Assembly (NCBI GenBank): GCA_021154985.1
Contig: JAJNQE010000008.1
Span: 1-20,385 of the forward strand
DNA from: Hydrogenophaga sp.
GTDB lineage: Bacteria > Pseudomonadota > Gammaproteobacteria > Burkholderiales > Burkholderiaceae_C
Direction: 5' to 3'
DNA: 20,385 nt
A model generated the notes under the pieces. The model was given only the letters and a program-made list of their open reading frames with translations, made no database searches and was not told where the DNA came from. A program made the position numbers and the translations under genes. Below, in pieces: positions 1-6,986 of the stretch. Position 1 is the first letter of the stretch. Every line of letters begins with the position of its first letter.

Positions 1-29
1 GGCGGCTGGAGCCGCCTCCCCCTTTATTT
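1..29 (+). terminator. Hairpin followed by pyrimidine tract, probable terminator of a gene left of the window
   Basis: Positions 1-7 (GGCGGCT) pair with 10-16 (AGCCGCC), and the stem is followed by TCCCCCTTTATTT. This has the shape of a rho-independent terminator reading rightward, although the T tract is broken by an A. The window begins inside or just before it, so the upstream gene cannot be seen. An inverted copy of the same module lies at 129-163. Confidence 0.45.
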
Positions 30-99
30 CGCAGCGCAGAGCGCCGTGCATCCGCGAGCTGCAACGATGGTTGCGCGCCAATCTGGCGAAGGCCAACGA

Positions 100-205
100 G
101 GTCATCGGCGACCGGGCGGAACGCCGCAGCGAAATAAAGGAGGAGGGGCGGCAAGGCCGCCCCGGGGGACATTCGCGGAGGCGTTCCGCCCGGTCGCCGA
201 TGACC
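100..205. repeat. Large nested inverted repeat (26-bp perfect arms)
   Basis: Positions 100-125 are the exact reverse complement of 180-205 (26 of 26 bases). Pairing continues inward with GCGAA (129-133) against TTCGC (172-176). Inside it sits a second perfect hairpin, GGGGCGGC (145-152) with GCCGCCCC (156-163). The element lies between the left-edge terminator and dusC, outside any recognisable gene. It could fold as a cruciform or long RNA hairpin, or be a palindromic intergenic repeat. Its function is unknown. Confidence 0.75.
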
Positions 206-248
206 GGACCCGCCGGAGAAAACACCCAGATTGCAGAAGCCATGCCCG

Positions 249-269
249 ATTGTCCAGGCAAAGGACAAT
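249..269 (+). promoter_or_regulatory. Hairpin covering the ribosome binding site of dusC
   Basis: ATTGTCC (249-255) and GGACAAT (263-269) form a perfect 7-bp stem with a 7-base loop. The Shine-Dalgarno-like AAAGGA (261-266) runs into the right arm, and the dusC start codon follows six bases after the stem. In the mRNA this would occlude the ribosome binding site. Alternatively the inverted repeat may be a protein operator on DNA. Confidence 0.45.
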
Positions 270-275
270 ACCCTC

Positions 276-1277
276 ATGCTGCTGCTCGCCCCCATGGAAG
301 GTTTGCTCGACGCCACCCTGCGCGATGTGCTCACGCGCACCGGTGGCATCGACCGCTGCGTGAGCGAGTTCATCCGCATCACCAACATGCTCCTGCCCGA
401 GCGCGTGTTCGTGCGCGTGGTGCCCGAACTGCTCAACGGTGGTCGCACACTTGCCGGAGTGCCGGTGCGAGCCCAACTGCTCGGATCTGATCCCGCCTGC
501 GTCGCTGAAAACGCCCAACGCCTGGCCGGTCTGGGGCCGCACGGCATCGACCTCAACTTCGGCTGCCCCGCGAAGACGGTGAACCAGAGCCGCGGAGGCG
601 CCGTGCTGCTCGACGAGCCCGAGCTGGTCGGCCGCATCGTTGCAGCGGTGCGGCGGGCCGTGCCGGCCCATGTGCCCGTGTCGGCCAAGATGCGCCTGGG
701 CTTCAACGACGACACACGCGCCGAAGAGTGTGCCCACGCCATCGCCGAAGCCGGGGCCGATGAACTGGTCATCCACGCCCGCACCAAAGCCCACGGTTAT
801 CGGCCGCCAGCGTATTGGGACCGGCTGGCCGAGGTGCGCCAGTCGCTGCCGGCGCACCTTCGGCTGCCCGTGATCGCCAATGGCGAGATCTGGACCGTGG
901 CCGACGCCCAGCGTTGCCGCGAAGTGACCGGCTGCGAACACCTCATGATCGGGCGCGGCATGGTCACCGACCCCGGCCTGGCACTGGCCATCAAGGGGCA
1001 GGGCAGCGTGGCGTGGGAAGAGCTGCCGCCGCTGTTGCAGGTGTTCTGGCAGCAGGTGAGCGCGCGCGTGGAGCGCCGCCACCGCGCCGGGCGGCTCAAA
1101 CAATGGCTCAACTACCTGCGCAAGCGCTATCCCCAGGCCCAGCAGGCCTACGACGACTTGCGCCTGCTGCACGAACCCGCGCACATCGAGGCCTGGCTGC
1201 AGCGCGCGCAAAGCCCCGCCACGCCTACCACAGAGCCGATCCAGGCGCTGCCAGCAGAAATGGCGCAGCCGTGTTAA
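276..1277 (+). CDS. dusC: tRNA-dihydrouridine(16) synthase DusC
   Basis: This is a 333-residue FMN enzyme that reduces uridine to dihydrouridine in the tRNA D-loop, using NADPH. The Dus fold is seen in order: APMEGLLD at residues 5-12 (FMN-binding start of the barrel), NFGCPAK at 94-100 with Cys97 as the expected proton donor, SAKMRLG near 136, VIHARTK at 165-171, IANGEIW and the phosphate-binding IGRGM. The C-terminal helical part, with RLKQWLNYL, and the overall length fit the DusC branch rather than DusA or DusB. I chose ATG 276 because AAAGGA lies 10 bases upstream and the family begins with this motif; an in-frame ATG at 231 would add 15 unlikely residues. gshA follows after 34 bases on the same strand. 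The DusC subtype is family knowledge plus inference; membership of the Dus family is certain. Confidence 0.93.
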   Translation: MLLLAPMEGLLDATLRDVLTRTGGIDRCVSEFIRITNMLLPERVFVRVVPELLNGGRTLAGVPVRAQLLGSDPACVAENAQRLAGLGPHGIDLNFGCPAKTVNQSRGGAVLLDEPELVGRIVAAVRRAVPAHVPVSAKMRLGFNDDTRAEECAHAIAEAGADELVIHARTKAHGYRPPAYWDRLAEVRQSLPAHLRLPVIANGEIWTVADAQRCREVTGCEHLMIGRGMVTDPGLALAIKGQGSVAWEELPPLLQVFWQQVSARVERRHRAGRLKQWLNYLRKRYPQAQQAYDDLRLLHEPAHIEAWLQRAQSPATPTTEPIQALPAEMAQPC

Positions 1278-1311
1278 CTTCCGCCCCCCGGACCTGCAAC
1301 ACGACCCCCGT

Positions 1312-2871
1312 ATGAACTCTCTGAATCACCGGCTGGACGCCCTCTCGGGTGAGCGCCTGCGCGGCATGCGCCGCGGCCTTGAAAAAGAGAGCCTGCGCTC
1401 CCAGCCTGACGGCAAGCTGGCGCTCACGCCGCACCCCGCGGCCCTGGGCAGCGCACTGACCCACCCGCACATCACCACCGACTACAGCGAGTCGCAGCTC
1501 GAACTCATCACCGGCGTGCACGACTCGGTGGAGTCGTGTCTGGCCGAGCTGACCGAGGTGCACCAGTACACCGTGCGCAGCCTGCGTGCGGTGGGGGACG
1601 AAATGATGTGGGCCTCCAGCATGCCGTGCGGCCTGCCCACCGACGAGACCATTCCGCTCGGCCGCTACGGATCGTCCAACGTGGGCCGGGCCAAGAGCGT
1701 CTACCGCATGGGCCTGGGCCATCGTTACGGCCGGCGTATGCAGACCATTTCGGGCATCCACTACAACTGGTCGCTGCCCGGTGTGAGCAGCGACGAGTAC
1801 TTTGCCGCCATCCGCAATTTCCGTCGCCACGCCTTTTTGCTGCTCACGCTGTTCGGCGCGTCCCCCGCCGTGTGTTCGTCGTTCGTGGAAGGCCGCGAAC
1901 ACGAGCTGCAAAAGCTGGGCAACACCGGCACGCTCTACATGCCCCACGGCACCTCGCTGCGCATGGGGCGACTGGGCTACCAGAGCGAAGCCCAGGCCAC
2001 GCTGGCCGTGAGCTACAACGGTCTCGAAGGCTACGCCGCTTCGTTGCACGACGCACTCACGCGCCCCTGGCCCGCCTACGAAGCGCTGGGCATCCGCAAC
2101 CCCGGCGGCGACTACAACCAGCTCGCCACCACGCTGCTGCAGATCGAGAACGAGTTCTACGGCACCATCCGCCCCAAGCGCGTGATCTACCCCGGCGAAC
2201 GTCCTTTGCATGCGTTGCGCGAGCGCGGCGTGGAATACATCGAGGTCCGGTTGATGGACCTCAACCCCTTCGAGCCCATCGGCATCGGCGCCTCCACCTT
2301 GCGGTTCCTCGACGTGTTCCTGTTGCACTGCCTGCTGTCGGACAGCCCACCCGACACACCGGCCGAAATCCGCGAACTGGCGCACAACCAGCACCTCACG
2401 GCCGCACGGGGTCGCGAGCCTGGCTTGAACCTCATGCGCGGCGGTCAGGCCGTGCCACTCATGCAGTGGGCCGACGAGATCCTCGCGGAGCTCGTGCCCA
2501 TCGCCGAGGCGCTGGACCTGGCGCACGGCGGGATCGAGCACGCCAACGCGGTGGCGCTGGCCATTGCTCACCTCCAGTCGCCCGAACTCCTGCCGTCGGC
2601 CCGCGTGCTGCAGGCCATGCACGCGCACCACGCCGATTCGTTTGTTGGCTTTGCTCGCGCGCAGTCGCGTGTGACGCACCAGCACCTGCTGTCGCTGGAG
2701 TGGAGCACCAAGCAGCAGGCCCGCTTCGAGGCCATGGCGGCCAAGTCGGTGGAAGACCAGCGTGCCATTGAATCGGCGGACACCATGCCGTTCGAAATCT
2801 ACCGGCAGGAATACACCTCACCGGCCCGCCTCGGTCGGCCGCAGGCACAGACCGCAGCGGTCACGGCCTGA
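1312..2871 (+). CDS. gshA: Glutamate-cysteine ligase (E. coli type)
   Basis: This protein joins glutamate and cysteine with ATP, the first and rate-limiting step of glutathione synthesis in the cytosol. At 519 residues it matches the length of the gamma-proteobacterial-type GshA. The N-terminal signature RGMRRGLEKESLR (residues 17-29) and the following ALGSALTH and ITTDYSESQLELIT blocks are typical of the family. Conserved MWASSMPC, SGIHYNWSLP and EVRLMDLNPFEP segments follow. No clear Shine-Dalgarno sequence precedes ATG 1312, but this start places the signature at the expected distance from the N-terminus. The gene sits 34 bases after dusC and may share its transcript. Its TGA stop is part of a hairpin shared with the convergent SRPBCC gene. 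The gshB partner is not in the window. Confidence 0.95.
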   Translation: MNSLNHRLDALSGERLRGMRRGLEKESLRSQPDGKLALTPHPAALGSALTHPHITTDYSESQLELITGVHDSVESCLAELTEVHQYTVRSLRAVGDEMMWASSMPCGLPTDETIPLGRYGSSNVGRAKSVYRMGLGHRYGRRMQTISGIHYNWSLPGVSSDEYFAAIRNFRRHAFLLLTLFGASPAVCSSFVEGREHELQKLGNTGTLYMPHGTSLRMGRLGYQSEAQATLAVSYNGLEGYAASLHDALTRPWPAYEALGIRNPGGDYNQLATTLLQIENEFYGTIRPKRVIYPGERPLHALRERGVEYIEVRLMDLNPFEPIGIGASTLRFLDVFLLHCLLSDSPPDTPAEIRELAHNQHLTAARGREPGLNLMRGGQAVPLMQWADEILAELVPIAEALDLAHGGIEHANAVALAIAHLQSPELLPSARVLQAMHAHHADSFVGFARAQSRVTHQHLLSLEWSTKQQARFEAMAAKSVEDQRAIESADTMPFEIYRQEYTSPARLGRPQAQTAAVTA

Positions 2872-2888
2872 GCCTTGTTCTTCAGGCC
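2865..2888. terminator. Hairpin spanning both stop codons of a convergent gene pair
   Basis: GGCCTGA (2865-2871) and TCAGGCC (2882-2888) are perfect complements around a 10-base loop. The left arm ends with the TGA of gshA and the right arm begins with the TGA (read on the minus strand) of the SRPBCC gene. No long T tract follows on either side, so bidirectional terminator function is an inference. Confidence 0.45.
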
Positions 2889-3352
2889 TCGCCGCCGAAG
2901 CGTTTGATCAGGTTGTCGATGTACTTCTCGACCAGCTTCTCGAACTCGCCTTCCACCACCGGCGCCACCACCATCTTCATCAGGCCGGGCAGCGGCACTT
3001 CGATCTCGCCCTGAATGGCCAGCGCCACACTGGTCGACTTCTTGTTGTCCACGATCTTCCAACTGCCACCCACCAGCGCGTTGCCCACGCCCTTGACCGG
3101 CGTCCACTTCACCGTGCCCTTGGCCTTGTCGCTTGTGTACTTGCTGGCGTAAATGGTCTGGATGTTCACCTGCGCGGTGCCGACCTTCTCCATCTCCCAC
3201 TGGTAGGCGCCGCCACCGAGGTCGGTGAGTTTCTCGACCTTCGGAAAATGGGCCACCGATGCGGGCACGTCGGAAAGCACTTCGAACACCTCGGCCGCCT
3301 TGGCCTTGACGTCGAATTCGTAGCCCAGATCGATTTTCACGGTGATGGCCAT
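2882..3352 (-). CDS. SRPBCC family protein
   Basis: This is a 156-residue protein of the START/Bet v1-like SRPBCC superfamily, which folds as a helix-grip cavity that binds hydrophobic ligands. The N-terminal strand ITVKIDLGYEFDVKA is followed by the typical helix AEVFEVLSDVPASVAHFPKVE, then alternating strands and a C-terminal amphipathic helix (EFEKLVEKYIDNLIKRF). There is no signal peptide or membrane segment, so it should be cytosolic. I chose the ATG at 3352 because GAGGAG lies four bases upstream; an upstream in-frame ATG at 3388 lacks a ribosome binding site and would add a sequence unlike the family. The gene is convergent with gshA (10 bases apart) and divergent from ylqF. The ligand cannot be predicted. 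Superfamily membership is secure; any claim of polyketide cyclase or CoxG activity would be guesswork. Confidence 0.88.
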   Translation of the reverse strand: MAITVKIDLGYEFDVKAKAAEVFEVLSDVPASVAHFPKVEKLTDLGGGAYQWEMEKVGTAQVNIQTIYASKYTSDKAKGTVKWTPVKGVGNALVGGSWKIVDNKKSTSVALAIQGEIEVPLPGLMKMVVAPVVEGEFEKLVEKYIDNLIKRFGGEA

Positions 3353-3386
3353 GGCGCTCCTCAAGGGGTTGTTGTGGTGGAAATTC

Positions 3387-3392
3387 ATTGTA
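3387..3392 (-). promoter_or_regulatory. Possible -10 element of the SRPBCC gene
   Basis: Read on the minus strand, 3392-3387 is TACAAT, five of six matches to TATAAT. It would place a transcription start about 28 bases before the ATG at 3352. No convincing -35 box is seen 16-18 bases upstream, so this is a weak call. Confidence 0.3.
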
Positions 3393-3474
3393 GGGACGGG
3401 CCTGCCCGGCGGCCCCCGGGAGTTACACCAAGGCACAATCCCCGCTCCCCACCTCTCTTCGAGACCGTTTTCCC

Positions 3475-4422
3475 ATGAGCATCCAGTGGTTCCCCGGGCA
3501 CATGCACCTCACGCGCAAGGCCATCACCGAGCGGGTGAAGGACATCGACGTCGTGATCGAAATGCTCGACGCGCGCCTGCCCGGATCGAGCGCCAACCCG
3601 CTGCTGGCCGAGCTCACGGCCGGACGCCCGGCGCTCAAGGTGGTGAACAAGCAGGACATGGCCGACCCCGAACGCACGGCGCTCTGGCTCGCGCACTACA
3701 ACGCCCAGCCCAACACCCGCGCTATCGCGCTGGACGCCAGCATCACCGCACCGGCACGCGCCATCATCGCGTCGTGTTTTGAACTCGCGCCCTTGCGTGG
3801 CGGCATGGTCAAGCCCATGCGGGTGCTCATCTGCGGCATTCCCAACGTGGGCAAGAGCACGCTCATCAACACGCTGCTGGGCAAACGCTCGGCCAAGACC
3901 GGCGACGAGGCCGGCATCACACGCACCGAACAACGCCTGGTGCTGGCCGACGACTTCTATCTTTATGACACGCCCGGCATGCTGTGGCCGCGCATCGTGG
4001 TGCCCGAGAGCGGCTACAACCTGGCCGCCAGCGGTGCGGTGGGCCGCAACGCCTACGACGACCAGGAGGTGGCGCTCGAACTGCTGTCCCGGCTCAAGCG
4101 CAGCTACGGCGCGCAGCTCGAAGCGCGCTACAAGCTCGGCCTGCCCCTGGACACCGTGGCCGGCCTGCCCGACGAAGAACTCATGGCCGCCATCGCACGC
4201 AAGCGCGGCGCCATCGGCACGGGCGGCAGCATCCACTGGCAGAAGGTGGCCGAGTTGGTGATCGCCGACTTTCGCAGCGGCGTGCTCGGGCGCATCACGC
4301 TGGAGACGCCCGAGCAGTTTGCGCAATGGCTCGCGGCCGGCCAGCAGGCCGACGCCGAGCGCCAAAGCAAGAAAAAAGAGCGCGCCAACAAGCCCAAAGT
4401 GCGCAAGCCCGACCGGCGCTGA
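3475..4422 (+). CDS. ylqF: Ribosome biogenesis GTPase YlqF/RbgA
   Basis: This 315-residue GTPase belongs to the circularly permuted YlqF/YawG group, which assists late assembly of the large ribosomal subunit. The permutation is visible: the G4 motif NKQD (58-61) comes before the G1 P-loop GIPNVGKS (121-128), followed by G2 (GITRTEQ) and G3 DTPG (165-168). The N-terminal IQWFPGHM and the KDIDVVIEMLDARLPGSS block are signature features of the family. A lysine/arginine-rich tail (SKKKERANKPKVRKPDRR) fits rRNA contact. It starts 122 bases from the divergent SRPBCC gene; a CACAAT -10-like sequence lies about 40 bases before the ATG. There is no strong Shine-Dalgarno sequence. Family assignment is secure; the role in ribosome assembly comes from studied homologues. 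Confidence 0.93.
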   Translation: MSIQWFPGHMHLTRKAITERVKDIDVVIEMLDARLPGSSANPLLAELTAGRPALKVVNKQDMADPERTALWLAHYNAQPNTRAIALDASITAPARAIIASCFELAPLRGGMVKPMRVLICGIPNVGKSTLINTLLGKRSAKTGDEAGITRTEQRLVLADDFYLYDTPGMLWPRIVVPESGYNLAASGAVGRNAYDDQEVALELLSRLKRSYGAQLEARYKLGLPLDTVAGLPDEELMAAIARKRGAIGTGGSIHWQKVAELVIADFRSGVLGRITLETPEQFAQWLAAGQQADAERQSKKKERANKPKVRKPDRR

Positions 4423-4435
4423 ACAGCGGGCGGAC

Positions 4436-4449
4436 TTGATCCGCGTCAA
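4436..4449 (+). promoter_or_regulatory. FNR/Anr-type binding site
   Basis: The sequence TTGATCCGCGTCAA matches the FNR consensus TTGAT-N4-ATCAA with one substitution. Its centre (about 4442.5) lies 63 bases before the ATG at 4506. With a class II site (centre at -41.5) transcription would start near 4484, leaving a 22-base leader, and the weak -10 CAGGAT (4472-4477) would be correctly placed. This suggests induction of the downstream oxidoreductase under low oxygen. Confidence 0.65.
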
Positions 4450-4505
4450 GGCGCACGGCGCGCTCGCACCTCAGGATGGAACCCACCGTTCTGATGGAGC
4501 CCGCC

Positions 4506-5099
4506 ATGCCAATGCCCCGCCGCATCCTGTTGATTGAAGGACACCCCGACCCCGGCACCGAGCGCCTCAACCACGCACTGGCCACCGCATACGCCGATGC
4601 GGCCACCGCCGCTGGCCACGAGGTGCGGCGCATGGCCGTGGGCGCGATCGACTTTCCCGTTCTCAAGACCGCAGAGTCCTGGCACCACGGCGCGTTGCCG
4701 CCCGCGCTGCAGCCCGCGCAAGACGGCGTGGCCTGGGCCGAGCACGTGGTGATCTTTTTCCCGCTCTGGCTGGGTGACATGCCGGCGCTGCTCAAGGCGT
4801 TTCTGGAGCAGGTGGCGCGCCCCGGTTTCGCCGTCGCTCCCGAAGGTCCCAGGCCGTTTGGCCGCAAGCCACTGAGCGGGCGTTCGGCGCGGGTGGTGGT
4901 CACCATGGGCATGCCCGCGTTGGCCTACCGCTGGTACTTCCGGGCGCACAGCGTGAAATCGCTGGAGCGCAACATCCTGGGGTTCGTGGGCTTTGCGCCC
5001 ATCCATGAGACGCTCATTGGCTCTGTGGAGAGCCTGGGTGCCAAGGGCGTGGCTCGCTGGTTGAAAAAGCTTGAAAACCTGGGCGCTCAGGCCGCTTGA
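4506..5099 (+). CDS. Flavodoxin-fold NAD(P)H-dependent oxidoreductase
   Basis: This 197-residue protein belongs to the flavodoxin_2 family (quinone reductase/MdaB/KefF-like), which transfers hydride from NAD(P)H through a flavin to quinones or similar acceptors. Visible features are the N-terminal strand RRILLIEGHPDPGTERLNHAL (phosphate-binding loop of the flavin), AEHVVIFFPLWLGDMPALLKAFLEQV (second flavin-binding strand and helix, with the FPLW block) and the RVVVTMGMP strand. There is no signal peptide. I chose ATG 4506 because GGAG (4496-4499) lies six bases upstream; upstream in-frame ATGs at 4476 and 4494 have no such site. An FNR/Anr box at 4436-4449 indicates oxygen-dependent control. 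The gene ends 22 bases from the convergent FG-GAP gene. Family is secure; the electron acceptor is unknown. Confidence 0.87.
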   Translation: MPMPRRILLIEGHPDPGTERLNHALATAYADAATAAGHEVRRMAVGAIDFPVLKTAESWHHGALPPALQPAQDGVAWAEHVVIFFPLWLGDMPALLKAFLEQVARPGFAVAPEGPRPFGRKPLSGRSARVVVTMGMPALAYRWYFRAHSVKSLERNILGFVGFAPIHETLIGSVESLGAKGVARWLKKLENLGAQAA

Positions 5100-5121
5100 C
5101 GGCAGGCATGGCCGCACCTCG

Positions 5122-6030
5122 TCAGGGCAGCAAGGTGACCTGCAGAACGCGACCATCAACCAGCCAGGCGCAGGCGCCGCCTGGTCGCGGTGTGAGGCGT
5201 TCTATCGTCCCCGGCAGGGGTTTGAGGTCGGCCAGTTCGTGCCACTGCCCCGGCGCTTCCCAGCGCAGCGCGTGCAGTGCCTGGCGCGACATGTCGGGCA
5301 CGATGATGGTGGGCCGCAAGCCGGGCTGGTGCACGATCACCGCCAGTTGTTGTTCGAGAGCGCCCATGCGGTGGTTGGACACGTCCAGCGCGCGGGCGAA
5401 CGGCACGAGTGCGGGTGGCTTCATGTGGTGCAGGGTCAGCACACCGCCGATGTGCGGCGTGGTCACGCTGGCCACGTCGAGCGCGCCATCCCCGTCGAAG
5501 TCGGCAAAACCCACCGGGTTCAACCAGCGAAAGGTGGAGCCGGCATGAGGCCCACGGGCGCGTTCAACAATGACTCTCTGACCACCACGCTGCTCCAGGC
5601 CCAACACCACCAGCGAAGCGCCCCGCAGCGCGTCGGCTTCGACCAGCACGATCTCGTCGCGGCCATCGCCGTCCAGGTCCACCAGACGGGGAACCCGGTC
5701 TTCGAAAACGCGGTGAACCGGCAGTGACAGAGTCACGACCCCCGTGTGGCCGCCAGGGGAGCGGGTCAGCACATGAACGCTGCCCGCGTGCACCGGCGAG
5801 CCCAGGGCGCCATGCGGATAGCGGCGGGTGGGCGAGCCCAGCCAAACCCATGCAATGTCCTTCGATCCCGCCACCGCCTGGCTGTCGGGCAGGCGGCTGG
5901 ACGCTTCAGCCGGTGCGGGGATTGGCGTGGCGGGCGGGGCGCAATGGGCGCCTGCGGGCTCCACCGACAAACCCATGGCCAAGGCCCAGCCTGAAAACAG
6001 GCCGGGCCAGAGGACGATCCATGCGCGCAA
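5122..6030 (-). CDS. Exported FG-GAP/VCBS repeat protein
   Basis: This is a 302-residue protein with an N-terminal hydrophobic stretch (WIVLWPGLFSGWALAMG) that looks like a signal peptide, followed by a proline/alanine-rich linker. Two calcium-binding FG-GAP-type loops are clear: DLDGDGRDE at 118-126 and DFDGDGALD at 177-185. The family forms beta-propeller blades and is usually secreted or periplasmic. The start is most likely TTG at 6030, because this codon is just 12 bases after the stop of the DUF4399 gene in the same reading frame, and the first ATG (residue 19) would remove the signal peptide. The gene is probably cotranscribed and translationally linked with the DUF4399 lipoprotein gene. 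Its partner and function are unknown. CTG 6036 is a possible alternative start. Confidence 0.8.
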   Translation of the reverse strand: MRAWIVLWPGLFSGWALAMGLSVEPAGAHCAPPATPIPAPAEASSRLPDSQAVAGSKDIAWVWLGSPTRRYPHGALGSPVHAGSVHVLTRSPGGHTGVVTLSLPVHRVFEDRVPRLVDLDGDGRDEIVLVEADALRGASLVVLGLEQRGGQRVIVERARGPHAGSTFRWLNPVGFADFDGDGALDVASVTTPHIGGVLTLHHMKPPALVPFARALDVSNHRMGALEQQLAVIVHQPGLRPTIIVPDMSRQALHALRWEAPGQWHELADLKPLPGTIERLTPRPGGACAWLVDGRVLQVTLLP

Positions 6031-6042
6031 GGGCAGGCCAGA

Positions 6043-6585
6043 TCACTTCACCGTGATGGTGATGCGTTCACTGATCACCACCGGGTGGTGCGGAATGTGG
6101 TTCTGGTCGCCCAGCACGAGCTGCAGCGTGTGGGTGCCCGGCTTGAGCTCCACGGTGGTTTCGGTCTGGCCCAGGCCGAAGTGGCGGAACTGGTCGTTCG
6201 CCGGCAGAGGTGCGTTGGCGTCCACCTCGGCCACGTCGATCAGCAGGTGATGGTGGCCGGTGCCAGCCTTCTCCACGCCGGCCGGTGCCACGCCCATGCC
6301 GCTCAGGCCAAAGCCGATCTTCACCGGGTTGGTGACGGTGGCGCCGTTGCGCAGGGTCGTGAAGTACACCTTGGCCTCTGCCGGTGCGGCCACCTTCTTG
6401 TAGCCGGACGACAGGGTCGGCGTGCTTGTGGTGAGCACGGCAGGCGTGGTGGGGGCTGCGGTGGCCATCATGCCGCCGTGGTGCATGGCGTGCATGGCCG
6501 CGTGGTCGTGGCGCGCGCAGCCGCTCAGCACGAGAACCGCAGTGGCCATGAGGCCGAGTTGCAACGAGCGCGGGGAAATGTTCAT
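6043..6585 (-). CDS. DUF4399-domain lipoprotein
   Basis: This 180-residue protein starts with a lipoprotein signal peptide: SLQLGLMATAVLVLSGC, with the lipobox LSGC and lipidated Cys23. A histidine/methionine-rich stretch follows directly (HDHAAMHAMHHGGMM), which could bind metal such as copper. The C-terminal part (about residues 65-180) is the DUF4399 domain: VYFTTLRNGATVTNPVKIGFGLSGM, then GHHHLLIDV and a final THTLQLVLGDQNHIPH block. The ATG at 6585 has AGGAG seven bases upstream. In-frame upstream codons do not extend the family similarity. It is the first gene of an apparent pair with the FG-GAP gene. Homologues often start from the same M-H-rich linker; function is not established. Metal binding is inferred from composition only. 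Confidence 0.88.
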   Translation of the reverse strand: MNISPRSLQLGLMATAVLVLSGCARHDHAAMHAMHHGGMMATAAPTTPAVLTTSTPTLSSGYKKVAAPAEAKVYFTTLRNGATVTNPVKIGFGLSGMGVAPAGVEKAGTGHHHLLIDVAEVDANAPLPANDQFRHFGLGQTETTVELKPGTHTLQLVLGDQNHIPHHPVVISERITITVK

Positions 6586-6597
6586 GGGTGTCTCCTG

Positions 6598-6617
6598 GAG
6601 TGGTTGTTGTCCCACTC
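6598..6617 (-). promoter_or_regulatory. Leader hairpin upstream of the DUF4399 gene
   Basis: GAGTGG (6598-6603) and CCACTC (6612-6617) form a perfect 6-bp stem with an 8-base loop, immediately upstream of the AGGAG ribosome binding site of the gene starting at 6585. A TATCCT sequence (minus strand 6623-6618) could be its -10 box, which would put the hairpin near the 5' end of the mRNA. Confidence 0.3.
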
Positions 6618-6663
6618 AGGATACGCCCCGAGGTGCGTGCGCATGGGCAGTCGCCCAGCGCTG

Positions 6664-6686
6664 GCCGGGGTCATTGCGACCCCGGC
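6664..6686 (-). terminator. Hairpin downstream of the DUF427 gene
   Basis: GCCGGGGTC (6664-6672) pairs perfectly with GACCCCGGC (6678-6686) around a 5-base loop. It lies 11 bases beyond the stop codon of the leftward DUF427 gene. No U tract follows, so it may work as a strong-stem terminator or 3'-end stabiliser. Confidence 0.5.
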
Positions 6687-6697
6687 GCGCCGCTTGG

Positions 6698-6979
6698 TCA
6701 GGGCGCGACCTTCACGCCCTTCCAGAAAGCCACGCGCCCCCGGATTTCGTCGGCTTCGGGCTTGGGATCGGGGTAGTACCAGGCCGCGTCGGTGTTGAGT
6801 TCACCGTTGACCAGCAGCGAGTAGTAGCTCGCCTGGCCTTTCCAGGGGCAGCTGGTGCGGTGGTTGCTGAAGGTCACGTGTTCGCGGTTGAGCGAACTCT
6901 CGGGGAAATAGTGGTTGCCTTCCAGCACCACCGTGTCGTCGCTCTCGGCGATCACGGCGCCGTTCCAGGTGGCCTTCAT
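6698..6979 (-). CDS. DUF427 domain-containing protein
   Basis: This is a compact 93-residue protein that is almost entirely one DUF427 domain. The family pattern is clear: the N-terminal MKATWNGAVIAESDDTVVLEGNHYFP, the central TSCPWKGQASYYSLLVNG with the conserved CPWKG motif, and the end NTDAAWYYPDPKPEADEIRGRVAFWKGV. There is no signal peptide, so it is cytosolic. The start ATG at 6979 is seven bases after the stop of the preceding 46-residue gene, so the two are probably cotranscribed. A strong hairpin follows the stop. The biochemical function of DUF427 is not established; the fold is known to be small and beta-rich. Confidence 0.9.
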   Translation of the reverse strand: MKATWNGAVIAESDDTVVLEGNHYFPESSLNREHVTFSNHRTSCPWKGQASYYSLLVNGELNTDAAWYYPDPKPEADEIRGRVAFWKGVKVAP

Positions 6980-6986
6980 GCCAGGG

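Noticed and set aside
102..1211. A 369-codon minus-strand open frame across dusC
   Set aside because: It is a shadow of dusC with no motif, and it would pass through the inverted repeat.
1225..2685. A 486-codon open frame on the minus strand
   Set aside because: It lies fully opposite gshA, which has clear family motifs; the composition is that of a complementary-strand shadow.
4680..4700. TGGCAC followed by TTGC inside the oxidoreductase gene, like a sigma-54 promoter
   Set aside because: The spacing is nine bases instead of five and it lies within a coding region.
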